DNA from: Acholeplasmataceae bacterium UBA5769
Lineage (GTDB): Bacteria > Bacillota_I > Bacilli_A > Acholeplasmatales > Acholeplasmataceae
Length of the DNA stretch: 64,000 nt
Assembly: GCA_002418725.1 (NCBI GenBank)
Contig: DIER01000013.1
Span: forward strand, 55,831 to 119,830
Direction: 5' to 3'
Position 1 is the stretch's first letter. The number at the start of each line of letters is the position of its first letter. Position numbers and translations under genes: made by a program. Shown here piece after piece: positions 54,036-63,314 of the stretch. Below the pieces are notes generated by a model. It was not told the origin of the DNA. It ran no database searches and saw only the letters and a list, made by a program, of their open reading frames with translations.

Positions 54036-54828
54036 GATTTTCTTGAACCAAATGATTGTTAATTTGATGAAACATGAGATCAGCGACCTCTGAGGTCGTT
54101 TTTTCTTTAATGTCCTCGTATTTAACTACAGGATGGATGATGACTTGAATTTTCGTTCTTCGCCATGGCGCACGGTGTTTGATGAGTGTTGTTCCTTGAA
54201 TGCTTACAGGAAGTAAATCCGCACCAGCTTTCATCGCGACACGATATGCTCCAGCGCGCATCGCCACCATTTTTTCATCGTTGCGGTCTTTGATGCCACC
54301 TTCTGGGAAAATGGTCATCGCCATACCTTCTTTAATGACTTTGATCGCATCAACCATCGCTCTTGCTGTGTTACGATCACTTGAGCGATCTATCGGAAAT
54401 GCACCTAAATATTTTAGCCACAGTCCAATCAACGGTGCTTTATAAACACTCATTTTCGGTGTGAACGTTGTTGGTCTTTTCATGAATTCAAACACGATGA
54501 AAGGATCGGCGTAGGATTTATGGTTGGCATAGACACAAAGTGGTCCATCTTTAGGGATATTTTCTTTGCCTTTGATATCGATTTTAAGACGCATGAAAAA
54601 AATCGTCAACCAATGACCTGTGCTTCTTGTCACATAATATTTGTATGGGTTTGTGACCTTTGAGAGTTTCATAAACGGAAAATGCAAGATGATGAAAAGC
54701 ACAGTTGCGATAAACGATGCCACTGCACCTAACACAAACCATAACAAGATAAAATAACCGCCTAAAACATAGTAAGACATCACATAAGTGAAGAGTGCCC
54801 ACAAGATCACATAGAGGATAGAAATCAT
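54022..54828 (-). CDS. plsC: 1-acylglycerol-3-phosphate acyltransferase
   Basis: 268 residues. Two N-terminal membrane helices precede the acyltransferase motifs NHKSYADPF (H-x4-D), GAFPIDRSSDRNTARA and TIFPEGGIKDR. It acylates lysophosphatidic acid in membrane lipid synthesis. It overlaps folA by 4 bp at the end of the pepV-thyA-folA-plsC unit. Confidence 0.9.
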   Translation of the reverse strand: MISILYVILWALFTYVMSYYVLGGYFILLWFVLGAVASFIATVLFIILHFPFMKLSKVTNPYKYYVTRSTGHWLTIFFMRLKIDIKGKENIPKDGPLCVYANHKSYADPFIVFEFMKRPTTFTPKMSVYKAPLIGLWLKYLGAFPIDRSSDRNTARAMVDAIKVIKEGMAMTIFPEGGIKDRNDEKMVAMRAGAYRVAMKAGADLLPVSIQGTTLIKHRAPWRRTKIQVIIHPVVKYEDIKEKTTSEVADLMFHQINNHLVQENHKAV

Positions 54829-55298
54829 GATGATATCCTTTCATAAACCGCGAAGATCAGTCCATCTTCGATGGTTTTTTCAATCAGTTTAAAAACTGAT
54901 AAATCAAAACGGTTAAAATATACATTGCCCTCATGTCTACCTAAAACGAAAGTGATATAGAGTCTATTCGCGTAAGGAAGTGCAAGTTGATAGATGGTTT
55001 TACCACCAATCACCATGACATCTTCTTTAGTATCTTTTAAGAATGCATGGATATCCTTGATTAGGGTCGCATCCTCATAAGTTCGCTCGACTAAATTTGC
55101 CACATAGATTTTACCAAAAGGAAGGGGTTTTTGTTTATAATAACTTTTCAGTGAATCATAGGTCATATCCCCCATGAGCACCGCTTGATTTTTTGTTTTT
55201 GCTTTAAAATAGGCTAAGTCTTTCGGATAATGCCATGGTAAAAGATTATCTTTACCAATTAGCCAATTTTCATCCATCGCCCAAATCAGTGAAATCAT
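54825..55298 (-). CDS. folA: dihydrofolate reductase
   Basis: 157 residues. [27 protein letters not shown] has the family start (split as [11 protein letters not shown] and LPWHYPKDL, with the Asp in the active site near KDL); the NADPH motif is [23 protein letters not shown]. It regenerates tetrahydrofolate after ThyA. It overlaps thyA by 4 bp. Confidence 0.94.
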   Translation of the reverse strand: MISLIWAMDENWLIGKDNLLPWHYPKDLAYFKAKTKNQAVLMGDMTYDSLKSYYKQKPLPFGKIYVANLVERTYEDATLIKDIHAFLKDTKEDVMVIGGKTIYQLALPYANRLYITFVLGRHEGNVYFNRFDLSVFKLIEKTIEDGLIFAVYERISS

Positions 55299-56161
55299 AC
55301 AGCCACCTTACCTTTGATGGCTGGATAGGGATCGTATGCAGTCAAAATAAAATCATCAAAAGTAAAATCAAACAGTGACGAAACGTTGGGGTTGATTACC
55401 ATCGTGGGTCTTTTGCGTGGTGTTCTGGTTAACTGTAGTTGGATTTGCTCCACATGATTTAAATAAATGTGTGCATCCCCTAACGTATGGACAAATTCAC
55501 CCGTTTCTAGTCCTGTCACCTGTGCTACCATCATTAAAAGGAGTGCATAACTTGCAATGTTGAAAGGCACACCTAAAAAGATATCTGCACTACGTTGGTA
55601 TAACTGTAACGACAACTTTCCATCCGCCACATAAAACTGAATGAGTGTGTGACAAGGGGGAAGTGCCATGTTTTTGATCTCTTTTGGATTCCATGCTGAT
55701 AAAATCATCCGTCTGGAATTGGGGTTATTCTTAATTTCATCTAAAATGAACTGCAATTGGTCGACACCGTTAAAGTTACGCCACTGCGCTCCATAAACGG
55801 GACCTAAATCACCATGTTTTTCTGCAAACAAAAGATCCGTCTTAATCTTTTGAACATATTCATCCATGGTTTCCCCCTGATAATCAGAAGAATTTTTAAA
55901 AGCTTCATAAGGCCAATCATTCCAAATGCGCACATCATGATCAACCAAATACTTAATGTTTGTATCCCCTTTAATAAACCATAAAAGTTCATGAATAATG
56001 GATTTCAAGTGAACCTTTTTGGTTGTCAAAAGCGGGAAACCTTCAGCCAAATCAAAACGCATTTGATAACCAAAAACACTCAACGTTCCCGTACCTGTAC
56101 GGTCCATCTTTTTTGTTCCATGCGTTAAAACGTGCTGACACAATTCTAAATAAGGCTTCAT
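55295..56161 (-). CDS. thyA: thymidylate synthase ThyA
   Basis: 288 residues. The catalytic Cys is in [12 protein letters not shown], the dUMP Arg is in [12 protein letters not shown], and [15 protein letters not shown] and the folate loop [13 protein letters not shown] are present. It methylates dUMP (supplied by the dCMP deaminase at 36120) to dTMP. Confidence 0.97.
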   Translation of the reverse strand: MKPYLELCQHVLTHGTKKMDRTGTGTLSVFGYQMRFDLAEGFPLLTTKKVHLKSIIHELLWFIKGDTNIKYLVDHDVRIWNDWPYEAFKNSSDYQGETMDEYVQKIKTDLLFAEKHGDLGPVYGAQWRNFNGVDQLQFILDEIKNNPNSRRMILSAWNPKEIKNMALPPCHTLIQFYVADGKLSLQLYQRSADIFLGVPFNIASYALLLMMVAQVTGLETGEFVHTLGDAHIYLNHVEQIQLQLTRTPRKRPTMVINPNVSSLFDFTFDDFILTAYDPYPAIKGKVAV

Positions 56162-56170
56162 AAAGACCTC

Positions 56171-57550
56171 CTATTTTGCGAGTTCGTAAAGTGCTTCGGT
56201 ATAAATGATGGTTGCAAGCAACAGATCTTCAATGCCAATAAACTCATTCTTTTGATGAATGAAGGTCGGTTTATCCAAGAAATGAGGACCAAAGGCGACA
56301 CAGTTTGGCATCGCACGTGCAAAGGTACCGCCACCAATATTGATGGGCTTTGCATCATGATCGTTGGTATGTTTTTTATAAACATCCATCAGTGTCTTAA
56401 CTAAAGCTGAGTTTGGATCTTTATAAAGTAACAATTGATGTTTATCTACCAAAACTTCTGCTTGATAAGTACGAAACTTTACCTTTAGTGTGTTGACAAC
56501 CTCATCGAAATCAACATGATTTGGATATCTTAAGTTCAAATGGATCTGATAATGACCATCTTTACAGTTTAAGACACCTACGTTATTGGTCAGTTCACCC
56601 ATTTCTTGATCTGTATAGGCAACACCTAACTTGGTGCCTAAATAATCATTTAACAAGAGATTTTCATAGGCTGCTAACATCTGACCACGTAAACCTATTT
56701 CAAGGAAGAATTGCATCATCCGGTCAATCGCGTTTTCACCAAACTGTGGGGTAGACCCATGGGCACTTTTACCGACAACTTTTAAGAACACTTTGCGATC
56801 TTTGATTTCAGCAGAACCTTCATATTGATTTTTCTTTAAGTAAGCTTTAAACAGTCCAAGATAATCTTGTGTTGGTTCTAAAAGGGCTGATGCATAATCA
56901 GGAACCATATTATCTCTAAATCCTCCGTGGATTTCGATGATATCCGCTACATCATTTTTACCATCTACAAAGATACGAGAAATTCCCTTTTCAGCGTAAA
57001 TCAAAGGAAAATCAGCATCTGGAATAAATCCAGAAACAGGTGATTCAGGATAGACACTAAAGTAATGTCTGACACAGCGCCATGCTGTCTCTTCATCATT
57101 ACCTAAAATAAGTTTCACTCTCTTGGAGAGTGGCACGTTAAGTTCTTTTAAGATTTTCATGGCGTAATAGGCAGCGATCGTTGGACCCTTATCGTCTTCA
57201 GTTCCTCTACCATACATTTTGCCATCATGAATTTCAGCACCATATGGTGGATAGGTCCAGTCATTACCAGCAGGCACGACATCTAAGTGGCCAATGATGC
57301 CCACAAAATCCTTTTGGTTACCCATTTCAATATGACCTGCATAGCCTTCAAGATTTACGGTTGAAAAACCATCTCTCTCACCGATAGCTAACATCAAATC
57401 GAGTGCTTCTTTTGTCCCTTCACCAAATGGTGCGCCCTTACGGTTGGGATCAAACGTTGTTAATTCAGAATTGATTTGAATCAACTTTTGTAGATCTAAA
57501 ATCAGTTGATCTTTACGTTTTAAAACTTCTTCTCTAAAATTGATAGTCAT
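56171..57550 (-). CDS. pepV: dipeptidase PepV-like (M20 family)
   Basis: 459 residues. Metal-binding motifs: GHLDVVPAGNDW, YGRGTEDDKGPT, ILGNDEETAW, and the lid domain at ~200-330, then a late His in NIGGGTFARAMPN. It cleaves dipeptides from imported peptides. ATG 57550 is nine bases after aaggag; the ATG at 57559 abuts the SD. Its promoter -35 lies in the terminator of the operon upstream. Confidence 0.88.
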   Translation of the reverse strand: MTINFREEVLKRKDQLILDLQKLIQINSELTTFDPNRKGAPFGEGTKEALDLMLAIGERDGFSTVNLEGYAGHIEMGNQKDFVGIIGHLDVVPAGNDWTYPPYGAEIHDGKMYGRGTEDDKGPTIAAYYAMKILKELNVPLSKRVKLILGNDEETAWRCVRHYFSVYPESPVSGFIPDADFPLIYAEKGISRIFVDGKNDVADIIEIHGGFRDNMVPDYASALLEPTQDYLGLFKAYLKKNQYEGSAEIKDRKVFLKVVGKSAHGSTPQFGENAIDRMMQFFLEIGLRGQMLAAYENLLLNDYLGTKLGVAYTDQEMGELTNNVGVLNCKDGHYQIHLNLRYPNHVDFDEVVNTLKVKFRTYQAEVLVDKHQLLLYKDPNSALVKTLMDVYKKHTNDHDAKPINIGGGTFARAMPNCVAFGPHFLDKPTFIHQKNEFIGIEDLLLATIIYTEALYELAK

Positions 57551-57570
57551 CTTTATCATCTCCTTTCTTC

Positions 57571-57599
57571 ATTGTAGCACAAAAAAAGACTGACTCCAA
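57571..57599 (-). promoter_or_regulatory. pepV operon promoter
   Basis: Minus strand TTGGAG (57599-57594), 17-base spacer ending TGc, TACAAT (57576-57571). The -35 is inside the hairpin that ends the DUF4097 operon. Confidence 0.7.
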
Positions 57600-57614
57600 T
57601 GAAGTCGGCCTTTT
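57581..57614 (-). terminator. terminator of PadR-DUF1700-DUF4097 operon
   Basis: A ~12-bp stem with one mismatch (about 57614-57588 on the minus strand), then seven Ts. Confidence 0.85.
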
Positions 57615-57642
57615 TATTTGAAAAATAAACCGAAGTTGAACG

Positions 57643-58650
57643 CTATTTAGAAATCGTAATATCTCCGGTATCCACACTGATTTTTACTAAGATATCACCT
57701 GTGGTCGTTGTATGTCTGTTCCCTTGATTGACACCATCTACACGAATCTTTCCTGTTGATGTTTTTAAGTCATAACGATAATTTGAAAGTTCTTCAAACG
57801 TGATACGAACATCGCCGGTGGCAGACTTAATGTCAAAGGATGCCGCTTGAACTTGTGTTAAATTCACGCTCCCTGTTTTGCTCTCCAACATAACATTTCC
57901 TGCAAAAAGTGCCCGTAAAATCTGTATTTTACCCGTATCCACATCAATGATGAGTCCTTCACCACGAACATCTGTCAAATAAGCACTACCTGTATCAGTG
58001 TCAATCGAGATTGGTCCACCAACCACATTTGTTAAATGTACACTTCCTGTATTTGAACTTAGACTGATGACATTTTCTACGCCTGCGTTCGTTAACATGA
58101 CTGATCCCGTATCCGTATGTGCAGAAATTGTTGTTGCCAAAAGGTTTTTCATATAAATACTACCTGTGTGGGAGATAAGTTCAAGCGATCTCACTTCGAT
58201 TTCCGCTTCATTTTCTAAACGAACTTGCCCTGTAGCTGTCTCAATCAGCATATCTATCACCCAGGTGTTTGGAATGTAGATGTGAACAGTTCTTAAAGCT
58301 TCTGGTACAAATTTATAATTGAAAAACTGTGGTCTTTCATCTTGTTCAATTCTAAAGATACCCGCATTTGAGCCATCAATTGTCCATGTGTCTCTTGTTT
58401 CATGTTTGTAATAGGTCACGGTTAAAACCGCTTCATCCACATATGAAATAACAATACTTCTGGTATCCACATCAACTTCTAAGGTTGTGATCACTTCCTC
58501 ATGTGTTTCGGTGATCATGTCACCATAAGCCTCTGAATCATTAAAAAATGCACTGAGATTTGATGCATCAAGCCCCATAAAAAATCCAATCACGGCTAAA
58601 ATAAGCCCAACTAAAATCATAATTCCTAAAATTCGTGATACTAATTTCAT
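57643..58650 (-). CDS. DUF4097 beta-helix-like membrane protein
   Basis: 335 residues. One N-terminal helix (~8-28), then many repeats of a ~20-residue beta pattern rich in T-G-S-V/I (e.g. SNTGSVHLTNV, DTGSAYLTDV, TGKIRVDG). This is the DUF4097 (LiaG/putative adhesin) fold, outside the membrane. It is the effector-like third gene of a PadR-DUF1700-DUF4097 envelope module. Its precise role is not known. Confidence 0.88.
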   Translation of the reverse strand: MKLVSRILGIMILVGLILAVIGFFMGLDASNLSAFFNDSEAYGDMITETHEEVITTLEVDVDTRSIVISYVDEAVLTVTYYKHETRDTWTIDGSNAGIFRIEQDERPQFFNYKFVPEALRTVHIYIPNTWVIDMLIETATGQVRLENEAEIEVRSLELISHTGSIYMKNLLATTISAHTDTGSVMLTNAGVENVISLSSNTGSVHLTNVVGGPISIDTDTGSAYLTDVRGEGLIIDVDTGKIQILRALFAGNVMLESKTGSVNLTQVQAASFDIKSATGDVRITFEELSNYRYDLKTSTGKIRVDGVNQGNRHTTTTGDILVKISVDTGDITISK

Positions 58651-58652
58651 TT

Positions 58653-59210
58653 TTATTCCCCTCGCTTATGCGCTAATTTCGAAAACCAATAAATCATTTT
58701 TTTCCATAAGATGACCATGAATTGTAACATCCACAATCCAATCAAAGTCACCATGCCAAACATCATAAGACCAAAACCAACTAAACCGATGATATTCGGT
58801 AAGGATAAGCCTGCACCAAACATCTCATAGATATAGGTACCAAATCCGATAACCCCACTAAACAGTAAAACCCATGCGGTGATCATCATCGAGACAATAA
58901 AGATGAGCATCGAGACATAGATGATACCAAGCGGCAACAAAATCGGTGAACTTAAAAGAAGGATTAAAAGTTGTTTTGTTGACTTTGAAACTTGTAAGTA
59001 AGACTTATTTTCTCTTTTCATGAGCACTTCAGGTGTCATGTCTTTCACAATGTGCTTAATGTCATAACTTGCAAGGATGCTTTTCTCATCTTCACCATTG
59101 GCGAGGCGATCGTTAATCATCTCTTCATAATAACTGATGACGTCTTTCACTTCATCTGCGTAAAATTTTGTCGCTAAGGCGCGCTCTAATTCTTTCAACC
59201 ATGTTTGCAT
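58653..59210 (-). CDS. DUF1700 (HAAS) membrane protein
   Basis: 185 residues. The N-terminal HAAS-type helical domain (~1-65, with LERALATKFYADEVKDVISYYEEMI, shown here as LERALATKFYADE and VISYYEEMI) is followed by two to three membrane helices. It pairs with PadR regulators and DUF4097 proteins across Firmicutes as a signalling module. 2 bp separates it from the DUF4097 gene. Confidence 0.87.
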   Translation of the reverse strand: MQTWLKELERALATKFYADEVKDVISYYEEMINDRLANGEDEKSILASYDIKHIVKDMTPEVLMKRENKSYLQVSKSTKQLLILLLSSPILLPLGIIYVSMLIFIVSMMITAWVLLFSGVIGFGTYIYEMFGAGLSLPNIIGLVGFGLMMFGMVTLIGLWMLQFMVILWKKMIYWFSKLAHKRGE

Positions 59211-59220
59211 GTTTTTTGCC

Positions 59221-59523
59221 TCATTTCATCAATATCTGATAGATGATTTTAATATCTTCCCACTCACGAAGAAACTCATCAATATGTTTTTTACCCTGCA
59301 GTGTAACTTGATAATATTTCCGATTTCTCCCCTGATAAAGTTCGTTATACGTCTTTAGTTCTCCAACTTTTTCTAAACGCCTTAAAATAGGATAAAGCGT
59401 GGATTCGCTAATATCAATGTATTCAGACAAATCGCTAACGATTTTGTAACCGTACGAATCCCCCTTGGTTAACATCGCAAGCACGAAGATCTCTAAAACG
59501 CCTTTCTTGACTTGTTCTCTCAT
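59221..59523 (-). CDS. PadR-family transcriptional regulator
   Basis: 100 residues, the minimal winged-helix PadR: VLEIFVLAMLTKGDSYGYKI and SESTLYPILRRLEKVGEL with the wing YQGRNRKYYQVT. It likely represses its own operon. An inverted repeat overlaps the promoter directly upstream (59536-59573). Confidence 0.92.
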   Translation of the reverse strand: MREQVKKGVLEIFVLAMLTKGDSYGYKIVSDLSEYIDISESTLYPILRRLEKVGELKTYNELYQGRNRKYYQVTLQGKKHIDEFLREWEDIKIIYQILMK

Positions 59524-59535
59524 GATTCACCTCAT

Positions 59536-59583
59536 ATACTTGCATTCCGATAATATTATTCATTGCATAGTATAAGATGTCAA
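59536..59583 (-). promoter_or_regulatory. PadR operon promoter and likely operator
   Basis: Minus strand TTGACA (59583-59578), 17-base spacer, AATAAT (59560-59555). The inverted repeat ATACTTGCA (59536-59544) / TGCATAGTAT (59564-59573) spans the -10 and spacer: an expected PadR autoregulatory site. Confidence 0.55.
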
Positions 59584-59610
59584 TAAAAAAAGTTCATTTT
59601 TCAGAACTTT
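59583..59610 (-). terminator. ssb terminator
   Basis: AAAGTTC and GAACTTT (59610-59604 and 59595-59589, minus), then Ts; the ssb TGA stop sits in the stem. Confidence 0.8.
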
Positions 59611-59956
59611 CTTCAGGACCCTTCCATTCACTCTTTTGAGAGTGGGATAAATAAGTAATTCTTTCTGCAACCACATCAATCAATGTTAATCGCTTGTCTT
59701 CATTTACTTCATACTTCCATGTCTGCAACCTTGCCTTAACGGCAACCATCACACCTTTGGTCGCGTAAGATTCAATCGCTTGCGCTAAGCCTTCCCATAC
59801 AGACACTCTAAAAAAATCAGTATCATAGTTTCCTTCCATGTTTTTAAACGGTCTTTGAACTGCTAAATTCATGTAGCTTACTTTTCTGCCATCGTCTAGC
59901 GTCTTTGTTTCTGGATCTTGCGCTAATCTACCGATTAGGATCACTTGATTTAACAT
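59594..59956 (-). CDS. ssb: single-stranded DNA-binding protein
   Basis: 120 residues. The OB-fold starts MLNQVILIGRLAQDPETK and contains FFRVSVWEGLAQAIESYATKG. The C-terminus is very short (SEWKGPEESSEK) and lacks the acidic DDDIPF-type tip that recruits replication partners. It may be an accessory SSB. The start is ATG 59956 behind ggaggt; a longer frame (59980) would begin before the SD. Confidence 0.87.
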   Translation of the reverse strand: MLNQVILIGRLAQDPETKTLDDGRKVSYMNLAVQRPFKNMEGNYDTDFFRVSVWEGLAQAIESYATKGVMVAVKARLQTWKYEVNEDKRLTLIDVVAERITYLSHSQKSEWKGPEESSEK

Positions 59957-59980
59957 ATAACCTCCACTATTTTTATACAC

Positions 59981-60009
59981 AGTATAGCGTTTGAAATCAT
60001 CACATTCAA
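59981..60009 (-). promoter_or_regulatory. ssb promoter
   Basis: Minus strand TTGAAT (60009-60004), 17-base spacer, TATACT (59986-59981). Confidence 0.75.
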
Positions 60010-60113
60010 ATGAACATTTCTATTTGGCGTACCACATTTTCCAATGGATTCTATCGTTTTCTGAGAGAATGTGCGCATCAGAGATCCATCAATCCCTTTT
60101 TCATGTATGGTTG

Positions 60114-60139
60114 CATAAAAAAAGCCTAACTTAGGCTTT
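60114..60139 (-). terminator. deoC-deoD-M16 operon terminator
   Basis: AAAGCCTA (60139-60132, minus), 3-base loop, TAGGCTTT (60128-60121), then Ts; the stem starts in the stop codon of the peptidase gene. Confidence 0.9.
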
Positions 60140-61405
60140 CTTATAAATCAGGATTGACATGTTTTTTTTGTTGAGTTCTTTAAAAGCATCCAAGATATCT
60201 TGATAGCTAATCTCTTTTAAAAGATCAACCACATCAAATAAAGATGCCCCCATATGGTAATACTTGCCATAAAGATAAGCTTTATGCTCAAGGTGATTTA
60301 AAGCATAGATCACTTGACCTAAATAAACCTTTTGGTAACGCCAAAACGCTTCTTCTGTCAATTCTTCGATTCCGCTTTGTGTTAAAAAGTCGACCAGGAT
60401 GCGTTTTAATTGATTCACTTTCTTCGTTTCTGCAAATAAGACAATGCTTTCTGCATGATGTTCAAAGTTGGTTGAAATGGAAAAACTTTGATTGATCAAT
60501 CCTTCTTTTAAAAGTCTTTCATACATGGATGAAGATGATCCCAACAAAAGATTCGTCATCATCGCCATTGCGGTTTCACGTTTAATTTGTTCTTTCGCAG
60601 AGCGTTTCTTTGGTCTCAACTTAAACCCGATCATGAGTTTATGTATCGATAAATCTTTCGTTTCAACTTTATACTTGATCGGTATGCGTATGGTTTCTTT
60701 TGGATAAATCGTTTTTGGTATCACACCTTTTTCATGGTGTATTTCTTCATATGCTTTAAAATATTGTTTTAAAGCCTTGATATCGATTTTACCCGCAATG
60801 ACAAGTAAACGGTTAGCTTGTGTATAAAAAGATCTGTAGACGTGATTGAGGACCTCAGGCGTGATGTCCATAATAGAAGACAGCGTCCCACCAATATCGT
60901 AGCGGATGGGATGATTTAAATACATGTGCTCCATGAGTTGATTATGCATCACGACGTTAGGATCATCTAAATACATCTTCAATTCTTCAGCAATGATCTT
61001 TTTTTCACTTTCCACATTCTCGTGATGGATAAATGGTGTATCGATCATCTTGAGTAAATAATCGAGCGCATCCATCACATGTTCTGTTGCCATAAATAAA
61101 TATGAAGTTTGGTTGTAGCTTGTCATGGCGTTGGCATCGACACCCATCTTAGAAAAATGTGTAAACGCATCACCATCAGGCATCGCGAACACTTTATGTT
61201 CAAGAAAATGCGCGGTTCCATAAGGCGTATGATGCATCACATCACCCAAACGATAGTTTAGGTCGAGCGCACCATAAGGGACAGATAATTCGACATAAGT
61301 CGAGTAATAAGGTTCATCTTTAGGCAAGATATGCACCTGCATACCATTTTTAAGTTTAAGGATATAGACATCTTCATTAAAATCTGGATAGTAACGTTTG
61401 ATCAT
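60131..61405 (-). CDS. M16 zinc peptidase, active (YmfH-like)
   Basis: 424 residues. The inverted zinc motif HFLEH is at 66-70, and the distal Glu lies in ESEKKIIAEELKMYLDD. The fold repeats in the second half. YmfH-type partners pair with the inactive protein encoded just upstream. It degrades small peptides in the cytosol; substrate not known. It overlaps the partner gene by 4 bp. Confidence 0.88.
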   Translation of the reverse strand: MIKRYYPDFNEDVYILKLKNGMQVHILPKDEPYYSTYVELSVPYGALDLNYRLGDVMHHTPYGTAHFLEHKVFAMPDGDAFTHFSKMGVDANAMTSYNQTSYLFMATEHVMDALDYLLKMIDTPFIHHENVESEKKIIAEELKMYLDDPNVVMHNQLMEHMYLNHPIRYDIGGTLSSIMDITPEVLNHVYRSFYTQANRLLVIAGKIDIKALKQYFKAYEEIHHEKGVIPKTIYPKETIRIPIKYKVETKDLSIHKLMIGFKLRPKKRSAKEQIKRETAMAMMTNLLLGSSSSMYERLLKEGLINQSFSISTNFEHHAESIVLFAETKKVNQLKRILVDFLTQSGIEELTEEAFWRYQKVYLGQVIYALNHLEHKAYLYGKYYHMGASLFDVVDLLKEISYQDILDAFKELNKKNMSILIYKKA

Positions 61406-62604
61406 GCTGCACCACCTTTTAAGACGTAGATGGTATCTAGCACCAACATGGAGGCTGCTTTTTCAACATCCTCAAGTCTTACATTTTCTATTTTTTGAAT
61501 TTTTTCTTCAATCGTTTCTTGATAATGTAGCATTTCTCTTACAAACGCACGTTTTGTCAAGGTCGATTGTGAATCCAAAGACGATTTGATTTGATGAATA
61601 TAATAAGCCTTAGCATGCAACAACTCTTCTCCTGTGATGCCACCCGTTTTGATGTTTTCTACCAAGTCTTGAATGCTTTTAAGTGCGTGATCAACCTTCG
61701 ATAAATCAATTCCTGAAGAAATCATCACGACACCTTTATAGTAATCATAACTGGATGAAATATCGTAACATAAACCTTCTTCTTCTCGGATCACTTTAAA
61801 TAATCTTGATTCTGGATAACCACCTAAAATGATATCTAAAATCACGGATGCGTCATAAAGTGCATCGTGACGATAGATAGGTAAAATATAGCCCATCTTG
61901 ACGATAGCTTGTTGCATATCCGTCTCTTCAGTCACCATTTTCACTTCTCTTGGTGCTCTAAAAGAGGTGATGAGAGGGTATTCTAGCGTTTGATCGCCAA
62001 ATTTATGTCCAATAGGTGCTAAATCCAGACCTTCTGTATGCCCGTTGGTCACGACATAGACACGCTGTTTTGAAAACATGTGTTGATAATACGTTTCCAT
62101 CTGCTTTATCTTGATTTTTTTAATATCTTTTAGGGTGCCCGAAAGTGGATATCCGTAGTTATCTCCTTCAAAAAATAGCGATGTAAAACGTTCTCTTGCA
62201 TAAGATCTCTTCTTATCTTTTAGCGTTTCCCATTGTTCGATAAGCATTCTTTTTTCATCATCAAAAACATCTTGATTAAAACGTTCGTGAGAAAAAATAA
62301 CTTGGTCAAACAAGGCCATCGCTTGATCAAATAAATCAGGATCTTTCACGATTTTAGGGTCAACAAAGGTCAACACAAAAGACATCACGGATAAATTACC
62401 CATGCGTTCTGTTCTCGCCTTGATATAGGCACCATAAAGTTCTTCCATCTGTTTACTCATCTGTTGACGCGATGTAATATGATCGGTCGATGAGGTCATT
62501 AAGCGTGGTAAAAGATACCGATGAACAGCATACGCTTTTTGATCGATATCAACAAAAAAATAGGCAATTTGGATGGTTTTAAAATCATTTATCAGTTGGA
62601 TCAT
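61402..62604 (-). CDS. M16 peptidase-like, zinc motif lost (YmfF-like)
   Basis: 400 residues, M16 fold but without HxxEH: the equivalent region reads YLLPRLMTSSTDHITSRQQ. The second-half signature region GGYPESRLFKVIREEEGLCYDISS is conserved, the Arg/Tyr pair used by the partner's site. It is probably the non-catalytic subunit of a heterodimer with the next gene. Overlaps deoD by one base. Confidence 0.87.
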   Translation of the reverse strand: MIQLINDFKTIQIAYFFVDIDQKAYAVHRYLLPRLMTSSTDHITSRQQMSKQMEELYGAYIKARTERMGNLSVMSFVLTFVDPKIVKDPDLFDQAMALFDQVIFSHERFNQDVFDDEKRMLIEQWETLKDKKRSYARERFTSLFFEGDNYGYPLSGTLKDIKKIKIKQMETYYQHMFSKQRVYVVTNGHTEGLDLAPIGHKFGDQTLEYPLITSFRAPREVKMVTEETDMQQAIVKMGYILPIYRHDALYDASVILDIILGGYPESRLFKVIREEEGLCYDISSSYDYYKGVVMISSGIDLSKVDHALKSIQDLVENIKTGGITGEELLHAKAYYIHQIKSSLDSQSTLTKRAFVREMLHYQETIEEKIQKIENVRLEDVEKAASMLVLDTIYVLKGGAA

Positions 62605-63314
62605 TATAAACTATGCAACGCAAGTTTCATCATTTTTGTAAATGCTTCTTGACGTTCCTTTGCTGTGGTTGCTTCATGGGTGACGAGTGAATCAGAAACG
62701 GTTAAAAGGCACGCTGCTTTTTTCTTTAATGCTTTGGCATTAGCAAACAAAGCGAACGACTCCATTTCAACAGCGCTTGCACCATGTTTTGCATAAATCT
62801 CTTTGTATTCATCAGCTTTCAAACGATAAAAAACATCGGATGAATGAATACGTTCAACATGCACAGGAATCCCTGTTTGTTCACTTGCTTTTAAGATACG
62901 ATTGTTGATTGCTGTGGATCCTGAAAGTACTTTTCTTGAAGATACACCCATCGTTTTCGCATAACTTGATTCACTGTAAGCATCTTTAACCAAAATGACA
63001 TCATAAAGTTTTAAATCGGGTGAATATGCACCACATGAACCGATACGAATAATCTTTTCAACACCGTAAAATGCGAAAAGTTCATACGAGTAAATACCTA
63101 TGGAAGGCATACCCATACCAGAACCCATAACGGTCACTTTCTTCTTTCCAAAATAACCCGTATAGCCAAACATATTACGGACGGAATTGATTTGCTTCAC
63201 GTTCGTTAAAAATGTTTCTGCAATGTATTTTGCCCGTAGTGGATCTCCAGGCATTAAGACGGTTTTAGCAATTTGATTTTGATCTAAACAATCAATATGA
63301 GGTGTTGGAATCAT
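62604..63314 (-). CDS. deoD: purine-nucleoside phosphorylase DeoD
   Basis: 236 residues. MIPTPHIDCLDQNQIAKTVLM at the start (TPHI is the family mark), GDPLRAKYIAE phosphate site, GSGMGMPSIGIYSYEL and AVEMESFALFANAK; Asp in VSDSLV. It converts purine nucleosides to base plus (deoxy)ribose-1-phosphate. ATG 63314 behind aaggag overlaps deoC by 23 bp. Confidence 0.95.
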   Translation of the reverse strand: MIPTPHIDCLDQNQIAKTVLMPGDPLRAKYIAETFLTNVKQINSVRNMFGYTGYFGKKKVTVMGSGMGMPSIGIYSYELFAFYGVEKIIRIGSCGAYSPDLKLYDVILVKDAYSESSYAKTMGVSSRKVLSGSTAINNRILKASEQTGIPVHVERIHSSDVFYRLKADEYKEIYAKHGASAVEMESFALFANAKALKKKAACLLTVSDSLVTHEATTAKERQEAFTKMMKLALHSL

